Origin: Arthrobacter sp. AQ5-05
GTDB taxonomy: Bacteria > Actinomycetota > Actinomycetes > Actinomycetales > Micrococcaceae
DNA: 64,000 bases
Reading direction: 5' to 3'
NCBI RefSeq assembly: GCF_003287975.1
Contig: NZ_QMKQ01000001.1
Span: forward strand, 248,001-312,000
Part shown: positions 47,896 through 56,112 of the stretch, piece after piece
Position numbering within the stretch: the stretch's first letter is position 1
Layout: each line of letters starts with the position of its first letter
Program-made: the position numbers and the translations under genes
Notes under the pieces: generated by a model
Told to the model about the DNA's origin: nothing
Databases searched by the model: none
Seen by the model: the letters and a program-made list of their open reading frames with translations, nothing else

Positions 47896-48228
47896 AAGGC
47901 ACCTCCTCTCGATAATGGGGACCCGGAAAGCCCCCGTCTGTGAATCATCCTATGCCGAGCCGATGGCGTTTCAAGGGCATTTGCGTGATCTTTTGAAAAT
48001 ATTCGCGCTGACCACGTCCGATTTGGCCATATGTGGCTCGGGAGCGTGGGTGAGCTGGCCGAGCAATTTCGGCGGGTCGGCCGGTGGCGCACCACTTCGC
48101 GACGACGACCGGCAGTCGGACTGCCTGTGGTGAGACCGTCCGACAGGCCACCGCCACCCTCGAGTTGCAGAGGCTACGGCCATGAAACAAGACCCGGGAC
48201 GCCGACCGGCGGGCTCGTCGTTAAACGC
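47896..48228. other. Intergenic region without recognised gene
   Basis: About 330 bases between the antitoxin-like gene and the tRNA terminator. Only short shadow frames are present, none with a ribosome site and family match. The AT-rich part around 47980-48030 could hold the antitoxin-like gene promoter. No repeat or RNA family was recognised. Confidence 0.4.
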
Positions 48229-48263
48229 GTAGGCCGTCTGGTTCGGGAGAACCAAACGGCCTA
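48229..48263 (-). terminator. Terminator of the tRNA array
   Basis: The arms TAGGCCGT-C-TGGTTC and GAACCA-A-ACGGCCTA pair with one mismatch around GGGA (48229-48263), just downstream (leftward) of the last tRNA-Gly gene. Confidence 0.75.
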
Positions 48264-48268
48264 CATAT

Positions 48269-48344
48269 TGGAGTGGACAACGAGGTTCGAACTCGCGACC
48301 TCAACCTTGGCAAGGTTGCGCTCTACCAGCTGAGCTATGTCCAC
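48269..48344 (-). tRNA. tRNA-Gly(GCC)
   Basis: The cloverleaf runs from G 48344. Acceptor GTGGACA pairs with TGTCCAC, the anticodon stem-loop is CAACC-TTGCCAA-GGTTG with anticodon GCC, and GTTCGAA forms the T-loop. CCA appears encoded after the discriminator (48269-48271). The anticodon stem has A-U where the two other copies have G-C. Confidence 0.95.
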
Positions 48345-48377
48345 ATGAACAATCAATACCAACAGTATAGATCGTCG

Positions 48378-48449
48378 TGGGCGATACTGGGATCGAACCA
48401 GTGACCTCTTCCGTGTCAGGGAAGCGCGCTACCGCTGCGCCAATCGCCC
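48378..48449 (-). tRNA. tRNA-Val(GAC)
   Basis: Acceptor GGGCGAT pairs with ATCGCCC; the anticodon loop is CTGACAC with anticodon GAC, and GGTTCGATCCC is the T-arm. No CCA is encoded. 72 bases. Confidence 0.95.
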
Positions 48450-48608
48450 GTAAGGGGTGCTGCACCTGAACTATAGCGTGGATCCGCGTTTTGCAGTACA
48501 GCTGCACCATCCACACGTATCTTCATTCGGGTACTGCGGTGTCTTCCTTTCGGAAAACCCAAAGAAATAAGGACCCCTCTTCCATGGAATTGAGGTCCAT
48601 TTCTTCAG

Positions 48609-48681
48609 AGTGGACAACGAGGTTCGAACTCGCGACCTCGACCTTGGCAAGGTCGCGCTCTACCAGCTGAGCTATGTCCAC
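48609..48681 (-). tRNA. tRNA-Gly(GCC)
   Basis: Same as the copy at 48269 except for the anticodon stem, CGACC/GGTCG, and no encoded CCA. 73 bases. Anticodon GCC. Confidence 0.95.
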
Positions 48682-48715
48682 GTGAAAAACCAACGCACCT
48701 GGTGCGGGTTCTTCG

Positions 48716-48787
48716 TGGGCGATACTGGGATCGAACCAGTGACCTCTTCCGTGTCAGGGAAGCGCGCTACCGCTGCGCCAATCGCCC
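48716..48787 (-). tRNA. tRNA-Val(GAC)
   Basis: Identical in the body to the Val copy at 48378 as far as read: acceptor GGGCGAT, anticodon GAC. 72 bases, no CCA encoded. Confidence 0.95.
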
Positions 48788-48811
48788 ATACTGCTGCATC
48801 ATCTTACTACG

Positions 48812-48882
48812 AGGTGGGGACGGGATTCGAACCCGCGTAAACGGCTTTGCAGGCCGGTGCCTCGCCTCTCGGCCACCCCACC
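48812..48882 (-). tRNA. tRNA-Cys(GCA)
   Basis: Acceptor GGTGGGG pairs with CCCCACC; the anticodon loop is CCTGCAAAG with anticodon GCA, and GGGTTCGAATCCC is the T-arm. 71 bases, the normal length for tRNA-Cys. Confidence 0.95.
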
Positions 48883-48943
48883 ATAACCAATCGGAATAAA
48901 CCGCTCGGTTTGATCGGCAAGCCGATCCGGTGAATCAAATGCG

Positions 48944-49016
48944 AGTGGACAACGAGGTTCGAACTCGCGACCTCGACCTTGGCAAGGTCGCGCTCTACCA
49001 GCTGAGCTATGTCCAC
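48944..49016 (-). tRNA. tRNA-Gly(GCC)
   Basis: Third Gly copy, with the CGACC/GGTCG anticodon stem. It is the promoter-proximal tRNA of the array, since all six are read leftward. 73 bases; no CCA encoded. Confidence 0.95.
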
Positions 49017-49227
49017 ATGAAAGAAGCGCAATCCGCCTGGAATGTTTCCGTTCCGTTTGGCTGCGTTCCAACGAGTAAAAACTCTATACGACGTTTCCCC
49101 AAAGCTCCAAATCGGCGCATTCCAGGCCCGACTTTTAGTGAAGATCCTTGTGATCCCGGGGTTTCGGACTGGCCCGGAAAAGCCGCCAAGGGACAAAACG
49201 TCGCCGGAACGTGGAAAAATCTTCCTT

Positions 49228-50079
49228 ATGACTTCTCCAGCGCTGGCCCAGCAAACGGATTTTGGGCGCATGTATGCCAGAAAAATCGGCGAACTTCCGG
49301 AGGTTCCCTCCATCACCACCGTCATCGGGCAGGAAAAAATGAGCCTGGATGGTTGGATAGGTCACATGGCCGCCACCGCCGTGGTGCAAGACCCCCGACT
49401 GGGGGAAGCCGTCGGGAATCCGGCCAAGCTCAAGGCCCTGGCACGCCAGGCCTCCAATGCCGCCGCCGACTACCGGGACGGTGCCGCGGCCCGCGGCGAC
49501 CGCGTGCACCAGTACTGCGAACAAATAGCCCTGCGGGCCATGGGCAAGCCGCACCAGGCAGCCCAGGCCCGCGAGGCGCTGGCCGCGAACAACGAGGAGC
49601 CCTTCGCCGGCCGCTTCGACGAATGGTGGGACACCTACCAGGTGCAGCCACTGGCCGCGGAAGTCACCGTGTGGAACTCCAATGTCGGGTACGCCGGAAC
49701 CCTGGACCTGGTCGCCACCATCGGCGGGCGGCTGTGCCTGATCGACTACAAGACGCGGGGCACCGGCCGGGACGGGCGGGTCAAGTCGCTGGATCCGAAG
49801 GTCATCATGCAGCTGGCGGCCGGAGCCAAGGCCGAGGAAATGGTCGTTGACCCCGCCGCCGGAACCTGGGAACCGTGGAAATACTCACAAGACCCCATGC
49901 TCCTGGGCGTGGCCATCGGCCAGACCGAGGTGCAGACGGTGATGGCCAATCCGGAGGTCCTGCCCGCGTACTGGTCGAAGTTCTGGTCCTTGCGACAGGT
50001 CTGGGAAGCCACCCAAAAAGTCAGCAAGGCCGGGATCGCGCTGCACGAGGTGGGCCCGCCCCCGCCGCTTGCGCAGTAG
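49228..50079 (+). CDS. PD-(D/E)XK nuclease superfamily protein
   Basis: 283-aa protein with a RecB/Cas4-like nuclease core. The hallmark is GYAGTLDLVATIGGRLCLIDYKTRG (residues about 153-178): an Asp in TLDL, then IDYK as the (D/E)XK pair after two strands. GDRVHQYCE upstream is the usual helix with the His of RecB-family nucleases. The N-terminal region carries PSITTVIGQEKMSLDGWIGHMAA. It resembles phage-type exonucleases. ATG 49228 begins the conserved portion, though the open frame extends 62 codons upstream; the ribosome site is weak. It lies between a tRNA array and an IS remnant, so it may have arrived by transfer. Confidence 0.75.
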   Translation: MTSPALAQQTDFGRMYARKIGELPEVPSITTVIGQEKMSLDGWIGHMAATAVVQDPRLGEAVGNPAKLKALARQASNAAADYRDGAAARGDRVHQYCEQIALRAMGKPHQAAQAREALAANNEEPFAGRFDEWWDTYQVQPLAAEVTVWNSNVGYAGTLDLVATIGGRLCLIDYKTRGTGRDGRVKSLDPKVIMQLAAGAKAEEMVVDPAAGTWEPWKYSQDPMLLGVAIGQTEVQTVMANPEVLPAYWSKFWSLRQVWEATQKVSKAGIALHEVGPPPPLAQ

Positions 50080-50213
50080 CCCTGTCGGTGAATAGCCCAT
50101 GCCTGATGGTGTGGGTTTCCGCCCGCGCCTTCGCCGGTGGGATCGACAAGGCGGTGGGCGCCCGATCGGCGGAGACCACGGTGTTGTCTGACGAGGCCAA
50201 TTCCGTGCCCCGA

Positions 50214-50669
50214 TCACTGCCGTGAAATCGATCTTGCGGTGCAGGCGCTCCTTGAGTTTCCCGACCAGGGCGCGTTGACGGTGATGTGTTTGCCGTTGAT
50301 CCGGGTGGGCTTGAGGTCCCGCGACTGGGGGATGTCGATGCCCGTTTTCGCATGGCGCTTTTTGAATCTAGGGGCCTGGGCGGGGTGCCCGGAACCCCGG
50401 CAGATCTTCCGCGCCTGGAAGTGGTTTTTCCACACCGACTGGGCCGCTTGGGCCGGGAGGTCGGCAAACCAGGTGTACTCCCCGTCCTTGCGGATATTCG
50501 TGATTTCCCGGGTGTACCGGTCAAGCCCGAAGCGGAAGCCGTTGGCCTCCCAGGAAGCGTGCACGAGGTTCCACAGGGCGCGGGCGGCATGGCCCTGGCA
50601 TACCAGCACAGCGTCCTGCCAGGGTGTGGGATACACCCGGAAGCGGTAATTTCTTCTGCCGGATTCCAT
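50214..50669 (-). pseudogene. TnpB (OrfB, IS605 family) N-terminal remnant
   Basis: The N terminus MESGRRNYRFRVYPTPWQDA, then CQGHAARALWNLVHASWEAN, DLPAQAAQSVWKNHF and PRFKKRH, is the helix-turn-helix start of TnpB proteins. The frame shifts near 50270: the following segment reads LVGKLKERLHRKIDFTAVIG in another frame. The RuvC-like catalytic domain and zinc finger are absent. It cannot be an active RNA-guided nuclease. Confidence 0.8.
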
Positions 50670-50699
50670 GCCTCCACGTTCCCCGGGAGGCGGCCGGCC

Positions 50700-51110
50700 G
50701 ACACGGACCGTGGAAACCTCCTCACCGGGTACGGAACCGGGACCCGCGGAGCACCCCCGTGTTCCCCGTGACCCGTTCCGGCTGCGTCGCCGGTTCTTCG
50801 ACCAGGCGATGCCGGGCACAGGCCACCGGGCCACGGAACAGGCCCGTGCGGGCCTCGATGCCAAACAGGTGGGATCCAACGGCCAACACGACCACGTGCA
50901 CATGCTGGCAAACGTTCCGCCCGCCAGGGAACCGGCCGTCCCTGCCGGTTCCCCAGGGGGCCGGGCAGGAACCTGCGCCGCAACACCACCACGAGTCTCC
51001 AGCACTTCCTGCGGGGCAGGCATTTCCGGCCATGCCCCAATCCTTGTGGGGCATTCGGCGGCCCGGCGCAGACCCTGTCGGGCGGCAAATCCAAGGCCAG
51101 CAATCCCCGA
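50700..51110 (+). pseudogene. TnpA (IS200/IS605 HUH transposase) remnant
   Basis: One frame reads RFFDQAMPGTGHRATEQARA and then NGQHDHVHMLANVPP, where the HVH (50893-50901) is the HUH metal-binding motif of IS200 transposases. The C-terminal part must be read in a second frame and no catalytic Tyr context is found. No usable start codon with a ribosome site was found. This is a fossil. Confidence 0.7.
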
Positions 51111-51293
51111 AGGCGTAACGAGGGATTGGTAGTTGGTTCGCCAATCACCCATACACCTGAAGGGACTAACACCCACCCTTCGGTAGACTGTTCAGCGGGG
51201 GACCGCCGCGCACCTTTTGGATTCGGTCGCGCACGCCCCAACCATCCACAGCACATTGCCGGAACCCCGCCGGCCGAAGGGAGATGCGACCGC

Positions 51294-51869
51294 ATGGCCG
51301 TCTTAGGCATTCGCATTGTTGGCGACCCGATCCTCAGGACCCGCGCAGACGAGGTCACCGAATTCGGGCCGGAGCTGCGCAAGCTCGTCGCGGACATGGA
51401 CGAAACCATGGAAAACGTTGAAGGTGCCGGCCTCGCCGCACCCCAGGTCGGCGTCTCGCTGCGGGTATTCACGTACCAGATCGCAGGAGAACGCGGGCAC
51501 CTGATCAACCCGGTGCTCGAACTCGGCGAGGACTACCAGGACGACGTGACCGAGGGCTGCCTGTCCATCCCGGGCCTGGGCTACCCGGTGCGTCGGCGCC
51601 AATGGACCCGGGCCACCGGGGTCGACGTGGACGGAAACCCCGTGGTCGTGGAGGGCGAGGGATTCCTGGCCCGCTGCCTGCAGCACGAGACCGACCACCT
51701 GGACGGGATCCTGTACATCGACCGGCTTGAGGGCGAGCTGAAAAAGGACGCCTTCCGCAAGCTTCGCGATTCCAGCTACAACCAGGTCGCGGCAAGCACC
51801 GTGACCAAGCGCAGCTCTGCCCTGGGCTCCAGCTTCGGCGCCGGTGCAAGTTTCGGGAACCAATCATGA
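51294..51869 (+). CDS. def: Peptide deformylase
   Basis: Removes the formyl group from the N-terminal Met of new proteins. The three motifs are GAGLAAPQVG (about residue 43), EGCLSIPG with the metal Cys (about 91) and QHETDHLDGIL with the two metal His (about 133). 191 aa. I chose ATG 51294 with AGGGAG upstream; the open frame extends 56 codons into the IS region. It overlaps fmt by 4 bases (ATGA), giving a coupled def-fmt pair. Confidence 0.96.
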   Translation: MAVLGIRIVGDPILRTRADEVTEFGPELRKLVADMDETMENVEGAGLAAPQVGVSLRVFTYQIAGERGHLINPVLELGEDYQDDVTEGCLSIPGLGYPVRRRQWTRATGVDVDGNPVVVEGEGFLARCLQHETDHLDGILYIDRLEGELKKDAFRKLRDSSYNQVAASTVTKRSSALGSSFGAGASFGNQS

Positions 51870-52804
51870 GGGTCCTGTTCGCCGGCACCCCGCAGGTCGC
51901 CGTGGTCTCCCTTGACCAGCTGGTGAACGACGGCTTCGACGTCGTGGCCGTGCTTACCCGCGAGGACGCCCCGGTGGGGCGCAAGCGCGTGATGACCCCG
52001 TCCCCGGTCGCGGCCCGCGCCGCGGAGCTGGGCATCGAGATCATCCACGCCAACCGCATTGACGAGACAACCCAGCAGCGCATCGCCGCGCTGGAGACCG
52101 ACATCGCCGCGATCGTGGCCTACGGCGGGCTGGTTCCCGAAAAGGCACTGGGCATTCCCCGCCTGGGCTGGATCAACCTGCACTTCTCGTTGCTCCCTGC
52201 CTGGCGCGGAGCCGCCCCGGTGCAGTACTCGATCATGGCCGGGGACGACATCACCGGCGCTGTGACCTTCCAGCTGGAAAAGGGCCTGGACACCGGCCCG
52301 GTCTTCGGCACGTTGACCGAGGCCATCGACCCGGCCGATACCGCCGGCGACCTGCTTGGCAGGCTCGCGGTCTCCGGATCGGTGCTGCTGTCCCAGACGC
52401 TCTCGGGCCTGGACACCGGTGCCGTGGTGGGCGTGCCGCAGCAGGGCGAATCCAGCTACGCGCACAAGCTCACCCTGGTTGACGGCAAGATCGACTGGAG
52501 CGCCCCGGCGCTGGTGATCCGCCGGCGTATCAACGGCGCCACCCCCGATCCCGGCGCCTGGACCGAGATGGACGGGCAGCGGTTCAAGATCGGCCCGGTC
52601 TCCCCGGCCACCGACATTGATTCCCTGTCACCCGGCCAGGTGCAGATCACCGGCGGCAAGCAGCCGCGCGTCGTGGTGGGCACCGGCTCGCACGGAGTGG
52701 AACTGGCCCTGGTGCAACCACCGGGCAAGAAAATGATGAATGCAGCAGATTGGGCGCGAGGGATTCTCGCGTCCGGAACCGTGGATGAGGTGAAATTCGC
52801 ATGA
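51866..52804 (+). CDS. fmt: Methionyl-tRNA formyltransferase
   Basis: Formylates Met-tRNAfMet with 10-formyltetrahydrofolate. The catalytic region is INLHFSLLPAWRGAAP with the Asn, His and SLLPxxRG signature near residue 108-120. The C-terminal domain (QGESSYAHKLTLVDGKIDW onward) binds the tRNA. 312 aa. It overlaps def at its start and rsmB at its end, so def-fmt-rsmB are translationally chained. Confidence 0.96.
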   Translation: MRVLFAGTPQVAVVSLDQLVNDGFDVVAVLTREDAPVGRKRVMTPSPVAARAAELGIEIIHANRIDETTQQRIAALETDIAAIVAYGGLVPEKALGIPRLGWINLHFSLLPAWRGAAPVQYSIMAGDDITGAVTFQLEKGLDTGPVFGTLTEAIDPADTAGDLLGRLAVSGSVLLSQTLSGLDTGAVVGVPQQGESSYAHKLTLVDGKIDWSAPALVIRRRINGATPDPGAWTEMDGQRFKIGPVSPATDIDSLSPGQVQITGGKQPRVVVGTGSHGVELALVQPPGKKMMNAADWARGILASGTVDEVKFA

Positions 52805-54354
52805 GCGAATTCGGGCAGGGACGTTCCGACCGTCCGCGACGCAACGAAACCAACCGCGGCGGTGGCCAGGAACGCCGCGACGACGCCGGCCGCACCCGCA
52901 ACCGCGGGGGAACCGGGCCACGCAAGTTCAGCGCCTCCGCGCCCTCGACCCGCAACCGCCGCGCCGACCAGGCCCGGCTGACCGCTTTCGAGGTGCTGCG
53001 CGCCGTGGCCGAAAACGACGCCTACGCCAACCTGGTGCTCCCGGCCCGGATCCGCGAGCACCACCTGGACCGCCGCGACGCCGGATTCGCCACCGAACTG
53101 ACCTACGGCGCGCTGCGCGGACAGGGCCTGTACGACGCGATCCTGGCCCGCTGCGTCGACCGCCCGCTGGATGAGCTGGACCCCGCCGTGCTGGACGCGC
53201 TGCGCCTGGGGGCCCACCAGCTGCTGGCCATGCGGGTTCCCAACCACGCGGCCCTGGACGAGACGGTGTCGCTTGCCCGCATGGTCATCGGCGCCGGCGC
53301 CTCCGGCCTGATCAACGCGGTGCTGCGCAAGGTTTCGCTCAAGGACCTGGAAACCTGGAGCGAGGAGCTGGTCGCCGGGATCACCGACGAAAACGCCGCC
53401 GCCGCACTGGTCCACTCGCACCCCGAATGGATCGTGCGGGCGCTGCGCCAGGCGCTGGTCGCCCACGGGCGCGACGCCGCCGAGATCACCGAGCTGCTTG
53501 TCGCCGACAACCTGGCGCCCGTGGTGAACCTGGTGGCCCTGCCCGGCATCGGCTCGCTGGACGAGGCACTGGACGCCGGTGCGGAACCCGGAACCCTGGT
53601 GGCCGATTCGGCCTACTACCAGGGCGGGGACATTGCCCGGCTGGGCTCCGTGCGCGAAGGAAGCACCCGCGTGCAGGACGCAGGCTCCCAGTTGGTCGCC
53701 CGCGCCCTGGCGCAGGTTCCGCTGCCGGAGGGCGGGGAAGACACCTACTGGTTGGACTTGTGCGCCGGCCCCGGCGGCAAGGCCGCCCTGCTGGCCGCCC
53801 TGGCCGCCGGACACGGAGCGAAGCTCACCGCCAACGAACCGGCCCAGCACCGAGCCGAACTGGTCTCCAAGGCCCTGGTGGCCATCGACCCCGACACCTG
53901 GATGATCTCGGTCCGTGACGGACGGGAATACGGCGAGGCCGAGTACTCCGGCGGATACGACAGGGTCATGGTCGATGCGCCGTGCTCGGGCCTGGGCGCG
54001 CTGCGCCGCCGCCCTGAATCGCGTTGGCGCAAGACCCCGAAGGACGTTGCCGAACTCACCGTCCTGCAGGGCGAGCTGCTCGATGCGGCGCTTTCCGCCG
54101 TGCGCGTGGGCGGGGTGGTCGCGTACGTGACCTGTTCGCCGCACCCCGCCGAGACCGTGGCCGTTGTCGATGACCTGCTGTCCCGGAACAAGCACGCGAA
54201 GCTGCTGGACACCGGGGCTGCACTCGAATCCGCCGCGTTGCCGGGCTTGGCCTCCGCGGCCCGTCCCGTGGGCGAGGGCAGCACCATCCAGCTGTGGCCG
54301 CACATCCACCGCACCGATGCCATGTTCATGGCGTTGTTCACCCGCACCGCCTAG
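52801..54354 (+). CDS. rsmB: 16S rRNA (cytosine-967-C5) methyltransferase RsmB
   Basis: RsmB/NOP-type methyltransferase. A low-complexity Arg/Gly-rich N terminus of about 60 residues precedes a NusB-like domain (RLTAFEVLRAVAENDAYANL). The SAM site is LDLCAGPGGKAALL; the two catalytic Cys lie in DAPCSGLGALRR and TCSPHPAE. 517 aa, longer than E. coli RsmB because of the basic extension. It follows fmt with a 4-base overlap. Confidence 0.95.
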   Translation: MSEFGQGRSDRPRRNETNRGGGQERRDDAGRTRNRGGTGPRKFSASAPSTRNRRADQARLTAFEVLRAVAENDAYANLVLPARIREHHLDRRDAGFATELTYGALRGQGLYDAILARCVDRPLDELDPAVLDALRLGAHQLLAMRVPNHAALDETVSLARMVIGAGASGLINAVLRKVSLKDLETWSEELVAGITDENAAAALVHSHPEWIVRALRQALVAHGRDAAEITELLVADNLAPVVNLVALPGIGSLDEALDAGAEPGTLVADSAYYQGGDIARLGSVREGSTRVQDAGSQLVARALAQVPLPEGGEDTYWLDLCAGPGGKAALLAALAAGHGAKLTANEPAQHRAELVSKALVAIDPDTWMISVRDGREYGEAEYSGGYDRVMVDAPCSGLGALRRRPESRWRKTPKDVAELTVLQGELLDAALSAVRVGGVVAYVTCSPHPAETVAVVDDLLSRNKHAKLLDTGAALESAALPGLASAARPVGEGSTIQLWPHIHRTDAMFMALFTRTA

Positions 54355-54417
54355 ACACCCGGCGCACATCCGTGCGGCGCACATCCGCCGCGCCCCAGAC
54401 AGGAGCCACAAAAGCAC

Positions 54418-55089
54418 ATGCGTACCTGCCAGATCAACCCGTCGATCCTCTCCGCGGACTTCACAAACCTGGAGCGCGAACTCACCCGGATCCACACGGC
54501 CGATGCGGTGCACGTCGATGTCATGGACAACCACTTCGTGCCCAACCTGACCATCGGCCTGCCGGTGGTGGCGCGGTTGAACGAGGTCAGCGAGTTGCCG
54601 CTGGATGTGCACCTGATGATCAGCGACGTGGACCGGTGGGGACCGGGCTACGCCGAGGCCGGTGCGGCCTCGGTGACCTTCCACGCGGAGGCCTCCGCCG
54701 CACCGGTGAAGCTGGCCCGGGACCTGCGGGCCGCCGGTTCGCGCGCCGCCATGGCGCTGCGCCCGGCCACTGCCATCGAGCCGTACCTGGACATGCTCCC
54801 GGAGCTGGACATGGTGCTGCTGATGACGGTGGAGCCGGGGTTCGGCGGCCAGGCGTTCCTGGACCTGGTCCTGCCCAAGATCCGTCGGGCGCGCAAGGCC
54901 ATCGACGGCACCGGGCTGCCGATCGCCCTGCAGGTCGACGGCGGGGTCACCCGCGAAACGATCCTGCGTGCCGCGGAGGCCGGGGCCGATGTCTTCGTGG
55001 CCGGCTCCTCGGTGTACGGGACGGCGGATCCCGCCGAGGCAGTGGTCACATTACGAAACCTCGCAGCCGCCACACCGGTTTCCATGTAA
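54418..55089 (+). CDS. rpe: Ribulose-phosphate 3-epimerase
   Basis: Interconverts ribulose 5-phosphate and xylulose 5-phosphate in the pentose phosphate pathway. The TIM-barrel starts [20 protein letters not shown] with the Ser/Asp region, and [24 protein letters not shown] and [10 protein letters not shown] carry the metal ligands and catalytic Asp pair. 223 aa. It lies 63 bases after rsmB and just before the FMN riboswitch; ribulose 5-phosphate is a substrate of the downstream ribBA, which makes the location fitting. Confidence 0.95.
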   Translation: MRTCQINPSILSADFTNLERELTRIHTADAVHVDVMDNHFVPNLTIGLPVVARLNEVSELPLDVHLMISDVDRWGPGYAEAGAASVTFHAEASAAPVKLARDLRAAGSRAAMALRPATAIEPYLDMLPELDMVLLMTVEPGFGGQAFLDLVLPKIRRARKAIDGTGLPIALQVDGGVTRETILRAAEAGADVFVAGSSVYGTADPAEAVVTLRNLAAATPVSM

Positions 55090-55110
55090 TACTAAGAGCT
55101 ACAACTACAC

Positions 55111-55254
55111 AACGTGCTCCGGGGTCGGTGTAAGTCCGAACCGGCGGTTATAGTCCGCGACCCAAGCCACAAGATCCCTGAGGGGATCCCACGGCCTGGT
55201 TGAACTGGTGAAATTCCGGTACCGACAGTTAAAGTCTGGATGGGAGAAGCACGT
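55111..55254 (+). ncRNA. FMN riboswitch (RFN element)
   Basis: The conserved RFN parts are present: the closing stem ACGTGCT/AGCACGT (55112-55118 with 55248-55254), GGGGTCGGTGTAAGTCCGAA, ACCGGCGGTTATAGTCCGCGACCC and, at the 3' end, TGGTGAAATTCCGGTACCGA with GACAGTTAAAGTCTGGATGG GAGA. FMN binding would shut off expression of the genes behind it. It lies between rpe and ribM. Confidence 0.95.
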
Positions 55255-55283
55255 ACACGCAAAACCTGCGCCCTCGTTGGTGC

Positions 55284-55338
55284 GCAAGGGCAGGACCAGG
55301 GAAACCCCAAGGTTTCCCGAGGAACCCACAGCCCTTGC
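55284..55338 (+). promoter_or_regulatory. Leader hairpins downstream of the FMN riboswitch
   Basis: Two nested inverted repeats lie between the aptamer and ribM: outer GCAAGGGC/GCCCTTGC (55284-55291, 55331-55338) and inner GGGAAACC/GGTTTCCC around CCAA (55299-55318). The leader from the aptamer to ATG 55411 is 156 bases. There is no T-run, so control at translation or Rho-dependent stopping is more likely than a simple terminator. The role is inferred from location. Confidence 0.5.
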
Positions 55339-55410
55339 CCAACGGCTCGGCCATGAAGGTGGAACCGTCGTATAGAACCCCCGGAGCCATCGCGGCTTGA
55401 CAGGAGGACG

Positions 55411-56112
55411 ATGGATTTTCTGCGGTGGCTCATTGAAGCTTTCAATTCTTACATCACGGTGGGCAGCAGCGCGCTGCTTGTCCGCGAAGTGGTGGGCAAC
55501 GTCTTCGGGCTTGCCTCCGCCTTGGGCGGCATCCGCCGCAAGGTCTGGGCCTGGCCGGTGGGCATCATCGGCAACATCCTGCTGCTGACGGTATTCCTTG
55601 GCAGCATCTTCGGCCACGACCAGACGGCAAACCTGCTGGGCCAGGCCGGACGCCAAATCATGTTCATCGCCGTGTCCTTCTATGGCTGGCAGCGCTGGAA
55701 GTCGAGCCGGGAATCCGGCGGCAGCGCCGTCATCCCGCGCTGGGCCACCGGCACCGAACGCATATCCCTGGCCGTGGTCATGGTCGTCGGCACAGTCGCG
55801 CTGACCCCCGTTTTCGGGACCCTGGGATCCTACGAACCGGTGTGGGCGGATGCCTGGACCTTCGTCGGATCGCTCCTGGCCACCTATGGCATGGCCAAGG
55901 GACTGGTCGAGTTCTGGCTGATCTGGGTCATCGTCGACGTGGTCGGCGTCCCGCTGCTCTTCAGCGCCGGATACTACGCCAGTGCCTTCATGTACCTGTT
56001 CTACGGCTGCTTCACGCTGGTCGGGTTCTTCATCTGGTGGAAGGCCAAGAACGACTCCAAGCCCGGCATCGAGACCGAAATGCCCGATCCCAGGGTGAAG
56101 GTGAATCCCTGA
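55411..56112 (+). CDS. ribM: Riboflavin transporter of the PnuC family (RibM/PnuX)
   Basis: 233-aa membrane protein with about seven helices. PnuC-family features are VVGNVFGLASALGGIRRKVWAWPVG (first conserved loop) and VDVVGVPLLFSAGYYASAF near the C terminus. PnuC proteins carry nicotinamide riboside, but the FMN riboswitch right before it and the downstream rib genes point to riboflavin uptake, as in RibM of Corynebacterium and Streptomyces. ATG 55411 has AGGAGG about five bases upstream. It overlaps ribD by one base. Confidence 0.9.
   Translation: MDFLRWLIEAFNSYITVGSSALLVREVVGNVFGLASALGGIRRKVWAWPVGIIGNILLLTVFLGSIFGHDQTANLLGQAGRQIMFIAVSFYGWQRWKSSRESGGSAVIPRWATGTERISLAVVMVVGTVALTPVFGTLGSYEPVWADAWTFVGSLLATYGMAKGLVEFWLIWVIVDVVGVPLLFSAGYYASAFMYLFYGCFTLVGFFIWWKAKNDSKPGIETEMPDPRVKVNP

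Larger units (their letters stand above)
50085..51150. mobile_element. Decayed IS200/IS605-type element with divergent tnpA and tnpB remnants
   Basis: A tnpB remnant on the minus strand (50214-50669) and a tnpA remnant on the plus strand (about 50700-51110) face away from each other, the IS605 arrangement. Both are broken. A small hairpin with arms GATTGG and CCAATC (about 51124-51145) may be an old end. The exact ends were not found. The element is dead: the tnpB part lacks the RuvC nuclease region and the tnpA part lacks the Tyr. Confidence 0.7.

Noticed and set aside
50214-50669. Active RNA-guided TnpB nuclease
   Set aside because: The RuvC domain and zinc finger are absent and the frame is shifted, so it can only be a remnant.
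52456-54684. A 742-residue minus-strand open frame opposite rsmB
   Set aside because: Shadow frame opposite rsmB and fmt, both with intact catalytic motifs.
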